Of a stretch of DNA of 64,000 nucleotides, positions 51,508 through 60,824 are shown in pieces. Where the stretch lies: contig JAJVIO010000027.1 of the NCBI GenBank assembly GCA_022071975.1, positions 1-64,000 of the forward strand, given 5' to 3'. This DNA is from Planctomycetota bacterium. Lineage in GTDB: Bacteria > Planctomycetota > UBA8742 > UBA2392. How positions within the stretch are numbered: position 1 is the stretch's first letter; each line of letters begins with the position of its first letter. The notes beneath the pieces were generated by a model. It did no database searches. It worked only from the letters and a program-made list of their open reading frames with translations, and was not told the origin of the DNA. The translations under genes and the position numbers were made by a program.

Positions 51508-52567
51508 ACTCTCGCTCGCGTGGCTTGGGCAGCTTTGGTTTCGGCGCGCCCGATATGTCGGGGACGTCGCCTTCGTCTGGATCCTGCGTTGGCGTGGGCG
51601 TCTGCGGTTTCTTGACCTTGGGCGCGATGAAGATGGCAAGCAGAAGCAACAGCCAGCCACCCAGGACCGTCCACGCGCCGTAGCCGACGCCGGCCAAGGC
51701 TTCCATCGGCTCGATCGGCAGCGAGGCCGGCCCGCCCGCGGCAAACCAGGCATCGAAGGCTTCGCGGAAGCTGAGGTACACCGCGGCCCAAGGCAGCGCC
51801 GGCGCCATGAACACCAGGATGCGGATCCACCAGTGGCTCTTGCCCTTGGCCGCGCAGCGCCAGTCGTTGATCAGCCCGTACAGCAGCAGCAGCGGAAACG
51901 CGTACAGGGCGAACAACACGTACAGCGCGGTCTCGTTGTCGCGCATGGCGGCGATCACCGGGTTCTTACCGTAGCCGGCCGCGTCCAGCGCGGCCACGAA
52001 GTCGCGCGCCAGCAGCGGCGCCTGGAAGCCGGCGACGGGCTGCTCAAAGCCCGGCACCTGCAGCGTGAACCAGGGCAGGAAGAAGCCCACCATCACGGCG
52101 GCCACGCCCAGCAGCAGCACGAAGTTGATCAGCCTGGTGCGCGGGATCTCGGGCATCGGGCGCTGGCGCGTCAGGCCGGCCTTCAGCTTGGGCGGCGCTT
52201 TCAGGCCGGTGGGCAACTTTCCGGGCGGCAGCTTGCCGCCGGGCGCCTTGGGCGCGGGCTCTTCGGGTTCATCAACCTGGGGCGGCCGGCTGATCTTGGC
52301 GCCGCTGCTGAGCTTGCGGGTGTCCGAGGGCACGTTGCGTTTCGCCGGTTCATTGCGGCGGGGGCGGTCGGCGGGCAGGATCTTGGTTGAGGAATGGCGC
52401 CCGGAAGGCCGCTTCATTTCGCGGGTGTCGTCCGCGAACGTGAGCCCCGACAGGTCCGGCACCGTCATGGGCTTGCCGCAACTCTTGCACTTCACGCGTT
52501 TGCCCACGTTTGAATCGGCAACGGTGTACCCGCCCAGGCAGTGAGGACAGTTGAACTCAATGGGCAT
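51506..52567 (-). CDS. Zinc-ribbon multi-pass membrane protein, paralog 1
   Basis: 353 aa. An N-terminal MJ0042-type zinc ribbon (CPHC...CKSC, about 7-30), a Pro/Lys-rich linker and about four membrane segments (about 145-165 onward; FVLLLGVAAVMVGFFLPWF). The FFLPW.(T/S) motif recurs in the next gene. Function unknown; the ribbon presumably faces the cytoplasm. Confidence 0.75.
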   Translation of the reverse strand: MPIEFNCPHCLGGYTVADSNVGKRVKCKSCGKPMTVPDLSGLTFADDTREMKRPSGRHSSTKILPADRPRRNEPAKRNVPSDTRKLSSGAKISRPPQVDEPEEPAPKAPGGKLPPGKLPTGLKAPPKLKAGLTRQRPMPEIPRTRLINFVLLLGVAAVMVGFFLPWFTLQVPGFEQPVAGFQAPLLARDFVAALDAAGYGKNPVIAAMRDNETALYVLFALYAFPLLLLYGLINDWRCAAKGKSHWWIRILVFMAPALPWAAVYLSFREAFDAWFAAGGPASLPIEPMEALAGVGYGAWTVLGGWLLLLLAIFIAPKVKKPQTPTPTQDPDEGDVPDISGAPKPKLPKPRERE

Positions 52568-52613
52568 TGTCGCCCATTATCCAGAAATCACGCGTCCACG
52601 CCAAGATGCATGG

Positions 52614-53564
52614 CTAGCGCTGAGGGCGCGGCAGCTTCGGGCCCCCTCGGACGGGCGGGCGCGGACCTGCCGGCGGACGAGGCCCCGCCTTGGGGCTTGG
52701 CGCGGCGCTGCCTGCAGCAATGGCCGGGCGCGGCCCGCCGGGTGGGCGCGGGCGACGCACCATGGCGGGCTGCGCTGATTTCGGCTTTGGCGAGGTGAAA
52801 ATGCCCGCTGTGGCCGCGATGAAACCCAGCAGGCTGATCCAGACGCCGAAGCCCAGAATCTTGAACAACATCGAACTGTCGCCGCCGCCGCTGCCGCCGC
52901 CCGAGGAGGCGCCGCCGCCGGGCTCCGACAAACCGGAGAAGGCGATCATCACCGTGATGAAGGCAATGATCGGCGACGCGGCGGCGATCGCGCGCAGCCA
53001 CCAGAAGTTGCGCCCCTTCTTGAAGGCCATCAGCTCCTCAATGCCGGCCGCCAGGCACAACAGCGGGATCAGGTACATCGAGTACAGGAACGTGCCGCGG
53101 CCCTTGATGTCCTGGATCTGCTGGTATTCCGGCGTGCCGGGGTCGGTCATTTTCTCGGCCAGGCCGACGAACTCCATGAACTTGCCAGGCAGCTCGTAGC
53201 CGCCCCAGTTCATCTTGACGATCACCAGGTCGATGCTGATCCAGGGCAGGAAGAAGCCCAGTGTCATGGCCACCGCGCCGCCCAGGAACACGTAGTTCGG
53301 CGCGCGCGACTTGGGACCTTCCGGCGCTTGCTGCCCGTACGGTGCGGGCGCTGCCTGGGCTGCCGCCGGACGCGGCGCTACCGCGCGCGGGGCTGGCGCG
53401 ACGCGGCCCGGTACGGCCGGGCGCTGGGCCGGGGCAACGACAGCCTGGGGGCCGGGCACCTGAACCGGTTGTCCGCACTGCTTGCAGGCGAAGCGTTTTC
53501 CCGCGTTGGTGTCAGCTACACGATAATGGTGGCTGCAGTGCGGGCAGTCGAACTCAAGCGGCAT
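52614..53564 (-). CDS. Zinc-ribbon multi-pass membrane protein, paralog 2
   Basis: 316 aa. MPLEFDCPHCSHHYRVAD is nearly the same as MPIEFNCPHCLGGYTVAD in the next gene. CKQC completes the ribbon. About four membrane segments include AMTLGFFLPWISIDL. A Pro/Arg-rich C-terminal tail differs from the paralog. Tandem duplication is the simplest origin. Confidence 0.75.
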   Translation of the reverse strand: MPLEFDCPHCSHHYRVADTNAGKRFACKQCGQPVQVPGPQAVVAPAQRPAVPGRVAPAPRAVAPRPAAAQAAPAPYGQQAPEGPKSRAPNYVFLGGAVAMTLGFFLPWISIDLVIVKMNWGGYELPGKFMEFVGLAEKMTDPGTPEYQQIQDIKGRGTFLYSMYLIPLLCLAAGIEELMAFKKGRNFWWLRAIAAASPIIAFITVMIAFSGLSEPGGGASSGGGSGGGDSSMLFKILGFGVWISLLGFIAATAGIFTSPKPKSAQPAMVRRPRPPGGPRPAIAAGSAAPSPKAGPRPPAGPRPPVRGGPKLPRPQR

Positions 53565-53634
53565 GGCACCCTCTCTTTTGTACAGAGAGAGATTGTCGAA
53601 TCCTTGAGCATGAGTGCAACGGGAAGCCGGGTTT

Positions 53635-54099
53635 TCACGCCAACTCGCGCAGCGCTTCCAGCACCTTTTCGGCGTGGCCCTCGACCCTCACCTTGCTCCA
53701 GATTTTTGCCAGCTTGCCCTGCGGGTCGATCAGGTAGGTGCTGCGGATGATGCCCTGCACCGTGCGGCCGTACATCTTCTTTTCGCCGTAGCAGCCGTAG
53801 GCGGTGGTGATGGCTTTGTCTTCGTCGCTGAGCAGGGGCACACCCAGCTTGTGCTTCTCCTCGAACTTCTTCTGGGCGGCCACGCTGTCGGGGCTGATGC
53901 CGAGCACTACCGCGCCCAGCTTGTCGAACTGCTTCACCAGACCGGTGAAGGCGATTGCTTCCTTGGTTCAGCCGCTGGTGTTGGCCTTCGGATAGGCGAA
54001 CAGCACGACCCATTTGCCCTTGTAGTCGGCCAGCTTGTGCTGCTTGCCGTTCTGGTCCGGCAGGTTGAACGCCGGGGCCTTGTCGCCTTCCTTCAGCAT
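53635..54099 (-). CDS. Bcp-type peroxiredoxin with selenocysteine at the catalytic site
   Basis: 154 aa including Sec44, read through the UGA at 53968-53970. The reading frame is continuous on both sides: MLKEGDKAPAFNLPDQNG, FAYPKANTSG-Sec-TKEAI, then GAVVLGISPDSVAAQKKF and a normal end. The UGA is exactly where Bcp family proteins have Cys (YPK..T.GCT). The second Cys of E. coli Bcp (Cys50) is Ile here. AAGGAG precedes the ATG. It should reduce peroxides. A nonsense mutation is the alternative, but the site and the following hairpin argue against that. Confidence 0.88.
53932..53950 (-). promoter_or_regulatory. SECIS-like hairpin after the Sec UGA
   Basis: CTTCACC, a GGTCT loop and GGTGAAG on the minus strand, starting 17 nt after the UGA. 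It has the position and GU-containing loop expected for a bacterial SECIS. Confidence 0.7.
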
Positions 54100-54165
54100 C
54101 GGTGGCTCCTTGTGAGTCGAGACGCCGCACTATAGCTTGCAGATTCGTAACGCAAGCGAGCACCC

Positions 54166-56190
54166 ATGGCAGAAGAAGCAGACACCATCAAAGCCGCACC
54201 CGCAAAGGGCTACGCGCGCCTGAGCCCCGCCCTGCGCGGGCTGGCGGCCGACGTGGTCGCCGCGGCCGCGTGGCTGATCGGCCTGTTGTCACTGTTCATG
54301 GGCAGCAGGCTGGAGGGCGTGTGGCTGCGCGTGCCGGTGACGGCCGCGCTGCTGATGCTGGTCCCGGCGGCCTGGTACGCGCACCGCAGGCTGGCGCAGC
54401 GGGCTTCGCCCATCCTGTGCGGCGGGCTGGTGGTGGGGCTGATGGGCTGCTCCGTGCTTGCCATGGCGCTGCACCACGCCAGCGGCTGGACCAGCCTGGC
54501 GGGTCTCGTGTCGCTGCTGGCGGCGCTGGCCTTGCGCGGATCGGTTGACCGGGCGGTGATCCGCGGGCGCGACATACGGCCGGCCAAGCGCAGCCCGATC
54601 ACCACATTGTTCGAGCAGGTGGAAAGCCTGGCGGCGGCGCTGGTGCTGGTGCTGCTGGTGTGGCACTTCGGGCTTGAGGCGTTTCGCATCCCGTCGGGCA
54701 GCATGGCGCCGACCCTGCTGGGCGACCCGATCAGCGGCGACCGCGTGCTGGTGGACAAGTTCACTTACTCGTACAGGGATCCGGAGCGCTGGGAGCCCGT
54801 GGTGTTCAGGTACCCGCTGCGCCGCACGGACCCATACGTCAAGCGCTGCATAGGATTGCCCGGCGAGCAGGTGCTGATCGCGCGCGGCGACGTCTATGTG
54901 CGCCTGCCCGGCAACGACAAGATCGAGCTGCTGCGCAAAACGCCGCGCGCCCGCGAGGTGCTGTGGCTGCCGATCATCGAGAACCTCAGCAGCAACACCG
55001 CCTGGGTCAAAAACTTCAAGCGTGACGGCGACCTGGAATTCACCGACGGCCTGATCGAGCTGCGCAAGCGCGCGGCCGTCACCTTCCCGCGCGGCGACAC
55101 GGACGACAAACCCGGCAACGTGATGGACCACGACGCCAGCTTCGGCGCCACCGAGACGCCCAAAGACCGCTACGGCCGTCACGTGGTGGGGGACCTGCGC
55201 CTGCGCGCCGACGTCACGCTGGATGACGGCGGCGAGTGCCTGGTGACGCTGGTGCGCGATGAAGACAGCTACGTGCTGGAGCTGCGACCGGCGCTGGGCG
55301 CCTGCAAGCTTTTCCACCTGGCCGATGGCGCAAGCCGCGAACTGGCCATCGAGCAGACCAGCGCCATCGACTTCGGCACGGACACACGGGATATCAGCTA
55401 CTCGCTGGCAGACGGCGAGCTGCGCCTCGAGATCGACGGCCATGAACAGTTCAGCCTGGATGTCGGCACCCCGCTGCTGGACCAGTTGCGCAGCCGCGAC
55501 GCCGAGGGTCGCATCAACCTTGCGGGCAACGTGGCGCTGGACATCGCGAAAGCCGAGCCCGCGGGCGGGCGCCAGGCGCGCATCGAGATTGCAGGGGGCG
55601 CTGAGAAGGGCGCAAAGCTGCGGATTCGCAGCATCGACCGCGACGTGTACTACGTGGGGCGCATCCAGGAATGGCTGCAGAACCAGCGGGAGCTGCCGTT
55701 CCAGGTTGAACTGGGGGAAGAACAGTACCTTGTGCTGGGCGACAACTCGCCGGGCAGCGCTGACTGCCGCTACTGGACGCGCATCACGCTGTTCCTCGAG
55801 GACGACACCGAGGTGGTGGGCAGCATGGACGAGCCCAGCCAGCCCGAGCTGGTGGGCCTTCTGGTCAAGGCCGGCGAACAGGGCGACCCCTTCAACGCCT
55901 ACTTCAAGCTGCGCGGCGTGGCGCATTTCACGCCCGAAGAACGCGGCGAGGCCAAAGGCAGTGACGGCACCGTGGTGATTGCCGCGCTGGAACAGCTGAA
56001 GGAAGCCAGCAAGACACAGGGGCGCGCGGCGATTGACTTCTATACAGAGGGCGGCGGTTACACGCGCGTGAAGCTGGCCGACATCAAGCACATCCAGGTC
56101 GAGCGCATGCCCTACGTGGAGCGCAAGCTGTTCGTGGGCCGACCGTTCGCCGTGTTCCTGTCCCCGCGCGGCATGAAGCTGATTGACTAG
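54166..56190 (+). CDS. lepB: Signal peptidase I with large internal insertion
   Basis: 674 aa, about twice the usual length. Three or four N-terminal membrane segments (to about 135), then a further one (about 155-170). The S26 core: catalytic Ser in RIPSGSMAPTLLG, general-base region PYVKRCIGLPGEQV, and box E GDNSPGSADCRYW. About 270 residues lie between box D and box E and include a LamG-like or beta-rich segment (about 330-500). Cleaves signal peptides on the outer face of the membrane. Confidence 0.9.
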   Translation: MAEEADTIKAAPAKGYARLSPALRGLAADVVAAAAWLIGLLSLFMGSRLEGVWLRVPVTAALLMLVPAAWYAHRRLAQRASPILCGGLVVGLMGCSVLAMALHHASGWTSLAGLVSLLAALALRGSVDRAVIRGRDIRPAKRSPITTLFEQVESLAAALVLVLLVWHFGLEAFRIPSGSMAPTLLGDPISGDRVLVDKFTYSYRDPERWEPVVFRYPLRRTDPYVKRCIGLPGEQVLIARGDVYVRLPGNDKIELLRKTPRAREVLWLPIIENLSSNTAWVKNFKRDGDLEFTDGLIELRKRAAVTFPRGDTDDKPGNVMDHDASFGATETPKDRYGRHVVGDLRLRADVTLDDGGECLVTLVRDEDSYVLELRPALGACKLFHLADGASRELAIEQTSAIDFGTDTRDISYSLADGELRLEIDGHEQFSLDVGTPLLDQLRSRDAEGRINLAGNVALDIAKAEPAGGRQARIEIAGGAEKGAKLRIRSIDRDVYYVGRIQEWLQNQRELPFQVELGEEQYLVLGDNSPGSADCRYWTRITLFLEDDTEVVGSMDEPSQPELVGLLVKAGEQGDPFNAYFKLRGVAHFTPEERGEAKGSDGTVVIAALEQLKEASKTQGRAAIDFYTEGGGYTRVKLADIKHIQVERMPYVERKLFVGRPFAVFLSPRGMKLID

Positions 56191-56194
56191 CATG

Positions 56195-56220
56195 TAGGGA
56201 CACGCTGCCGCGTGTCCCTA
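56195..56220. terminator. Hairpin after the signal peptidase gene
   Basis: TAGGGACACGC (56195-56205) pairs with GCGTGTCCCTA (56210-56220), 4-nt loop; no T-run. Confidence 0.6.
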
Positions 56221-56316
56221 TGGCGTGCCCGTCCCTGGTCCGCAACACTACCCAACCCCGGGCTTGCGTTAGGCGTTCAACAGGGTCAACATGGGCTTTC
56301 CCTGAGTGATCCCCGG

Positions 56317-57915
56317 ATGCTGATGATGATGCGATTTGCAGTCCTGGCGGCCTTGCTGTCGTTTGCTCCTTTCCTGTTCAGCCAGAGTGTCGCGGGCGGC
56401 TTCACGTCCGAGGTGGTCGTCAACCCGGTCGCCGGCGGGCGCGCGTTCGCCTTCGCGCCGGACGGCCGCCTGTTCTACACCGAGAACGGCAGCGGCCAGA
56501 TCATGGTGGTGGACAACCCTACCACCACACCCGGCGCGCCCAGCGTTTTTGCCACCGTCAGCGGCTTTGTCGCGCCTGCTGGCAACGACCTGGGCCTGCA
56601 CGGCATCGCCCTGCATCCGAACTTCCCGGCGGCGGCCGGCGACAGCACCAACCGCTACATCTACGTGGTCCACACCACGGGAACCAGCGGCGCGCCGCAG
56701 CTGGTGGTGAAGCGCTTCCTGGAAGACACGGGGGCCTTGGGCACGGCTGCCGCGGGCAGCGAGACGACGTTGATCAGCGGCGTGGACATGGGCAGCAGCG
56801 GCAACAACTTCGGCGGCCGCATCGCCTTTGACGCCGCCGCCAACATGTTCGTCACGGTGGGCGACGGCGGCGCGGCGATCAGCCTGGCGGGCGGCTTCGC
56901 GCAGGACATCAACGACCGGCGCGGCAAGGTGCTGCGTTACCAGGCCGACGGCAGCATCCCGCTTTCCAACCCCTACACCAGCAACGCCATGTGGGCGCGC
57001 GGACTGCGCAACCCGAGGGCGCTGGCCTTCAACCCGACCACCGGCGACCTGTTCACCGCCGACACCGGCAACCCCGCCACCAGCGGGCTGGACGAGCTGA
57101 ACGTGATCCTGTCCGACGGCAACTACGGCTGGGACACCAGCGGCCTCAGCGGCGCGCGCGCCACCACAGGCTTCATCGACCCGGCCTGGGAGCACGGCGC
57201 GACCTTTGAGCCCGCGGCAGTGGCGTTCCATCCGGGTGCTTTGGGCACCTGGCCCACGGTCGGCTACCGCGGCGGCGTCGTGTACGTGGGCAGCGAGGCG
57301 GCGACGGGCAGCATCCTGCGTGTGGTGCTGACCGGCGGCAACGAACGCACGGGCATTGCGGCCTGGGCATTCGCCAACGGCTTCAGCGCGCCGGTGCGCG
57401 ACATGAAGTTCGGCCCCGACGGCAACATGTACGTGCTGACCGACACCGTGCTGTACCGCATCAGGTATACCGGCAACACCAGCCTCGACCCGACCGCCAA
57501 CGCGGGCACGGCCCAGAGCGTGAACGAGGGCGTCACGGTGAATCTGAACGGCACCGCCAGCAGCGACCCCGACGTGTCCGACGTGCTGCGCTACGCCTGG
57601 CGCCAGACCGGCGGCAGCACCGTGGTGGCGATCACCAACCCGACCACGGCCACGCCCAGCTTCACGGCGCCGCAGGTGACCTTCAGCCAGAACTTCACGT
57701 TCCAGCTGATCGTCGAGGACGGCAACGGCGGCGTGGACGAAGATTTCGTGATCATCACCGTCAACGACCTCGGCAACCCCGACGCCGACGGCCCCGTTGA
57801 CTTCAACCCGCCCGGCGAAGGCGGCTGCAGCACCGGCGACAGTGCAAGCTGGTGGTGGCTCGCGCTGCTGGCGCTGGCGACCGGCACGGTGGCATGGCGG
57901 CGGGTGCGTGTTTAG
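56317..57915 (+). CDS. PQQ-type sugar dehydrogenase-like protein with sorting tail
   Basis: 532 aa. Signal peptide (about 1-27). A six-bladed GSDH-like propeller (about 28-390): FAFAPDGRLFYTENGSG, LGLHGIALHPNF, GDGG, MWARGLRNPRALAFNP and DGNYGWDT. A Ca-binding PKD/cadherin-like domain (about 395-490) follows. The C-terminus GGCSTGDSASWWWLALL...RRVRV is a Cys-plus-TM-plus-basic tail like MYXO-CTERM-type sorting signals. Several ATGs lie in frame; 56317 is a guess. Confidence 0.82.
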   Translation: MLMMMRFAVLAALLSFAPFLFSQSVAGGFTSEVVVNPVAGGRAFAFAPDGRLFYTENGSGQIMVVDNPTTTPGAPSVFATVSGFVAPAGNDLGLHGIALHPNFPAAAGDSTNRYIYVVHTTGTSGAPQLVVKRFLEDTGALGTAAAGSETTLISGVDMGSSGNNFGGRIAFDAAANMFVTVGDGGAAISLAGGFAQDINDRRGKVLRYQADGSIPLSNPYTSNAMWARGLRNPRALAFNPTTGDLFTADTGNPATSGLDELNVILSDGNYGWDTSGLSGARATTGFIDPAWEHGATFEPAAVAFHPGALGTWPTVGYRGGVVYVGSEAATGSILRVVLTGGNERTGIAAWAFANGFSAPVRDMKFGPDGNMYVLTDTVLYRIRYTGNTSLDPTANAGTAQSVNEGVTVNLNGTASSDPDVSDVLRYAWRQTGGSTVVAITNPTTATPSFTAPQVTFSQNFTFQLIVEDGNGGVDEDFVIITVNDLGNPDADGPVDFNPPGEGGCSTGDSASWWWLALLALATGTVAWRRVRV

Positions 57916-57920
57916 CCAGA

Positions 57921-58010
57921 GCCCGGGATGCCAATCCCGGGCGGGTCAGCTTGGGTTCGCGAGTCCATCGTAATCCGCCCGGCCTTTGCAGGCCGGGCTT
58001 TGGTTTTTTG
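57921..58010. repeat. Paired-hairpin element, copy 3
   Basis: Hairpin a GCCCGGGAT/ATCCCGGGC (57921-57929, 57934-57942), a 34-nt linker, hairpin b GCCCGGCC/GGCCGGGC (57977-57984, 57991-57998), then TTTGGTTTTTTG. Between convergent genes. Confidence 0.85.
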
Positions 58011-58012
58011 AG

Positions 58013-58777
58013 CTACTTTCCGAGCAGCAGGCGATCGGCCAGCATGCTTGGCAGGGTGGGGATGGCGCGGATCTTCTCGGCCGTGGTCTTGTAGTCGTAC
58101 TCGACGCGGCGGAACTGCAGGGTGCTGCCGTCGATCACCACATAGCACGCGCGGGTGTCGTGGTCGCGCGGCTGGCCGACGCTGCCGATGTTCACCAGCA
58201 GCTTGCGAAAGCGCCGCAGGTCAAGCTCGCCGTTGTTGAGGTTCTTGGGGTGGCCGTACTTCCCGGTCTCGCTGTAGATGCCGGGGATGTGGCTGTGGCC
58301 GCAGAAGCAGAAGCGGTCGAACTTGGCGAACATGCTGCGGATCTTGGCGGCGTCGAGGCTGTCTTTCGGAAAGACGTACTCGTGGGTTGGCTTGCGCGGG
58401 CTGCCGTGCACGAACAGCAGGTCGCCCTGCTTGTGCTCGCGCTTCTTGGTCATGGCGTCCAGGTAGTTCCAGTACTTGTGGCGCTTTTCCTTCGGCAGGT
58501 CCGGGCTGTTCAACTGTTCGCGCGTCCACTCCACGCTGCGCATGGCGCGCTCGTTGAAGTCTTCGGCCACCAGCATCACGGCCTCTTCGTGGTTGCCGAG
58601 GATGGTGATGTCGAAACGCTCCATCGCGATGTCGAGCACTTCGCAAGGGTTGGGGCCGTAATCCACGAGGTCGCCAAGGCAAAAGATCTTCTGGCAGCCC
58701 AGGCTGTCGATATCTTCCATGACGGCGGTGAGCGCTTCGATGTTGGCGTGGATGTCGGAGACTAAAGCGATGCGCAC
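58013..58777 (-). CDS. Calcineurin-like metallophosphoesterase
   Basis: 254 aa. Metal motifs in order: DIHANIEA, GDLVDYGPNP, GNHEE, VHGSPRKP and GHSHIPG. It resembles the small YfcE/MJ0936 phosphodiesterase group. The GTG at 58777 has GAAAGG about 7 nt upstream and begins VRIALVSD, the usual N-terminus. Substrate unknown. Confidence 0.9.
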   Translation of the reverse strand: MRIALVSDIHANIEALTAVMEDIDSLGCQKIFCLGDLVDYGPNPCEVLDIAMERFDITILGNHEEAVMLVAEDFNERAMRSVEWTREQLNSPDLPKEKRHKYWNYLDAMTKKREHKQGDLLFVHGSPRKPTHEYVFPKDSLDAAKIRSMFAKFDRFCFCGHSHIPGIYSETGKYGHPKNLNNGELDLRRFRKLLVNIGSVGQPRDHDTRACYVVIDGSTLQFRRVEYDYKTTAEKIRAIPTLPSMLADRLLLGK

Positions 58778-58879
58778 TGACCGGCCTTTCAAAGCCCGCA
58801 ATCGTGCAGGCCCACGAGCACCTCAATCAACCGAAGTGGCCATATTCGTGGAATTTACGCCGGATCGCAAGGGGCAACA

Positions 58880-58912
58880 TTAAGCCCCGCACGCACATCG
58901 CACGGGGCTTAA
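58880..58912. terminator. Hairpin after the pseudopilin operon
   Basis: TTAAGCCCCG (58880-58889) pairs with CGGGGCTTAA (58903-58912). A T6 lies on the plus-strand side after 10 nt. It sits just past the 3' end of the minus-strand operon. Confidence 0.55.
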
Positions 58913-58932
58913 GGAGAGCGTGATTTTTTACC

Positions 58933-59976
58933 CTACCTGGTCAGCAGGGCGACGTCGCGGTCATCGAGCCGGAACATGGGCCCCGAGATCGGCAACTGCA
59001 CGGTGCGGCTGAACGAACGATAGGTGCCGCTGCCGTTGAACGAGCCCAGGCGCTCGAAGGTGCGGTCGATCATCATCAGGTCGATCATTACCGTGTTGGG
59101 GTAGTTCCAGCGCGTGGCGCCCACGAAGTCGCGGTCCGGGTTGGTCTGGGTGATCCAGTCGCCGCCGAACTCGACGCGGTTGTCGCGCAGGGGACGCTGC
59201 AGCAGGATGGCCGCGCCGCCCGCCGGCACCGGCTTCACGACGCCCGGCGTGCCCTTGGCCCACAGCCAGCGCGCATTGGCGTCGGTGGGGCTGCACTCGG
59301 GCATGATGTTGTAGTCGAACTGGCCGTTGCGCACGCCAAGCTGGAAGGCGGCCTGGTCGTCCACGAACACGCGCACGCCGTAGACGAAGCTGGCCAGCTC
59401 GTCCTCGTGCGGGGCGATCGGGTCTGCCTTCTTGCCCTTACCGATGGCGACAATCTCAGCCAGGCTGCGCTGCGGGATCACGCGGCGCACCAGGTAGGCG
59501 CCGCCATACTGTTCGCCGTTCTTGTCGGGCATGCGGCGGCGCAGGTAGTAGGCGACGAAAGCCGTGCCGGTCACGTACTTCTTCTGTTTCTTGTCGTACC
59601 AGGTGTTGCGGCCGGTGAATGACAGGAACTCACGGATCTGCAGCGTCTGCGAGTCCTGGGGCTCAACCCAGTCGTCAAGGCGCGAATAGGACTTGGATGC
59701 CGGGATGGCTTCCACGTCGCGCAGGTTTTCCGGCATCAGGGTGCGGCAGTTTACGGTGTGGTAGTCTTCCAGGCCGGTCTCGATCCGCATCAGGTCCTGC
59801 TCGATCATGTCGAGAGCGGCGCGGGACTGGCTGTAGACGTCGACACGCTTGGCGGCGCGCAGGTACATGGTTTGCGCGTTCACGAACATCGAGCGCAGCA
59901 TCAGCATGATGATCAGCATCAGCGAGATGGCGATCATCAGCTCGAGCAGCGTGAAGCCACGGCGAAGGTTTCTCAT
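58933..59976 (-). CDS. Pseudopilin, GspJ-like
   Basis: 347 aa. Prepilin site RRGFTLLELMIAISLML with Glu5, then a hydrophobic helix and a large C-terminal domain. Minor pseudopilin by operon position (last of five). AGGAG lies before the ATG. Assembles in the periplasmic tip complex of a type II-like system or type IV pilus. Confidence 0.82.
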   Translation of the reverse strand: MRNLRRGFTLLELMIAISLMLIIMLMLRSMFVNAQTMYLRAAKRVDVYSQSRAALDMIEQDLMRIETGLEDYHTVNCRTLMPENLRDVEAIPASKSYSRLDDWVEPQDSQTLQIREFLSFTGRNTWYDKKQKKYVTGTAFVAYYLRRRMPDKNGEQYGGAYLVRRVIPQRSLAEIVAIGKGKKADPIAPHEDELASFVYGVRVFVDDQAAFQLGVRNGQFDYNIMPECSPTDANARWLWAKGTPGVVKPVPAGGAAILLQRPLRDNRVEFGGDWITQTNPDRDFVGATRWNYPNTVMIDLMMIDRTFERLGSFNGSGTYRSFSRTVQLPISGPMFRLDDRDVALLTR

Positions 59977-60001
59977 GACGTTGCTCCTGCGGGGTGTGGC
60001 G

Positions 60002-60781
60002 CTACTTGGCTGCGTTCACGTAGAAGTCCCACTCGAAGAAGGGGTCGTTGATGACGTCCCCCTCGAACTGGAAGCCCTTGTAGACCCTGACGTGAACCAC
60101 GTAGAGGTCGTCCAGGGGCTGCTTCTGGCCGGTACCGTCAGCGGACGGCACGCTGGCGCGCTGCACGCTGCGGCGGACCGAGAAGTCGAACTGGTAGAAC
60201 ATGCGATCGTCCGGGTCCAGGCCCTCGATGGCGCCGGCGCGGCGCAGCGGGTCAGGCAGCAGGCGGAACACGCGGGGGTCGCCCTCGAAGCTGGCCTTGC
60301 CGCCGCTGGCGTTCAGCCCGTCCACAGGGACGTCGGTTACCATGTTCTTGCGCGCGTCACCCGTGACGCCGGCGTCGAACATCACCTTGGGCAGACGGAA
60401 GAACACGGTGTTGGTGGCAGGCGCGCCGCCGACGATGTCCTTTGTCGCATCGCGATCACCGGAAGCGGTCTTGCTCTTGCCGCCTTCGTAGTACTCGCGG
60501 TACTGGTCGGGCGTGAAGGTCAATGAGCTGTCCGGGTAGTAGAAGGCGTAGATGTTGTCGTTTTCGTTCAGGTTGATCGGCCTCGACAGCGACTGGGTCA
60601 CCAGCGAGCGCACGTTGCGGGTGATTTCCGCGGCGCGGGTGTAGTCCATGGCCTGGCGCGAGAGGCGCACGTTGGTGATGAACAGGGCCATGATCGCGGT
60701 GCCGCCCAGGGCGAAGATCGCCAGCGCCACCAGGATCTCGGTCAGCGTGAAGCCCCTGCGGTTGTTCGGTTTTCTGCGCAT
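60002..60781 (-). CDS. Pseudopilin, GspI-like
   Basis: 259 aa. The leader RRKPNNRRGFTLTEILVALAIF has Glu5. The body is longer than a typical GspI. AAGGA lies 8 nt before the ATG. Fourth in the operon; a 25-nt gap separates it from the GspJ-like gene. Confidence 0.82.
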   Translation of the reverse strand: MRRKPNNRRGFTLTEILVALAIFALGGTAIMALFITNVRLSRQAMDYTRAAEITRNVRSLVTQSLSRPINLNENDNIYAFYYPDSSLTFTPDQYREYYEGGKSKTASGDRDATKDIVGGAPATNTVFFRLPKVMFDAGVTGDARKNMVTDVPVDGLNASGGKASFEGDPRVFRLLPDPLRRAGAIEGLDPDDRMFYQFDFSVRRSVQRASVPSADGTGQKQPLDDLYVVHVRVYKGFQFEGDVINDPFFEWDFYVNAAK

Positions 60782-60824
60782 GAGGTTTTCCTTGCCGTCG
60801 TTGAAAGGGTCGCGACGGTCAGGC

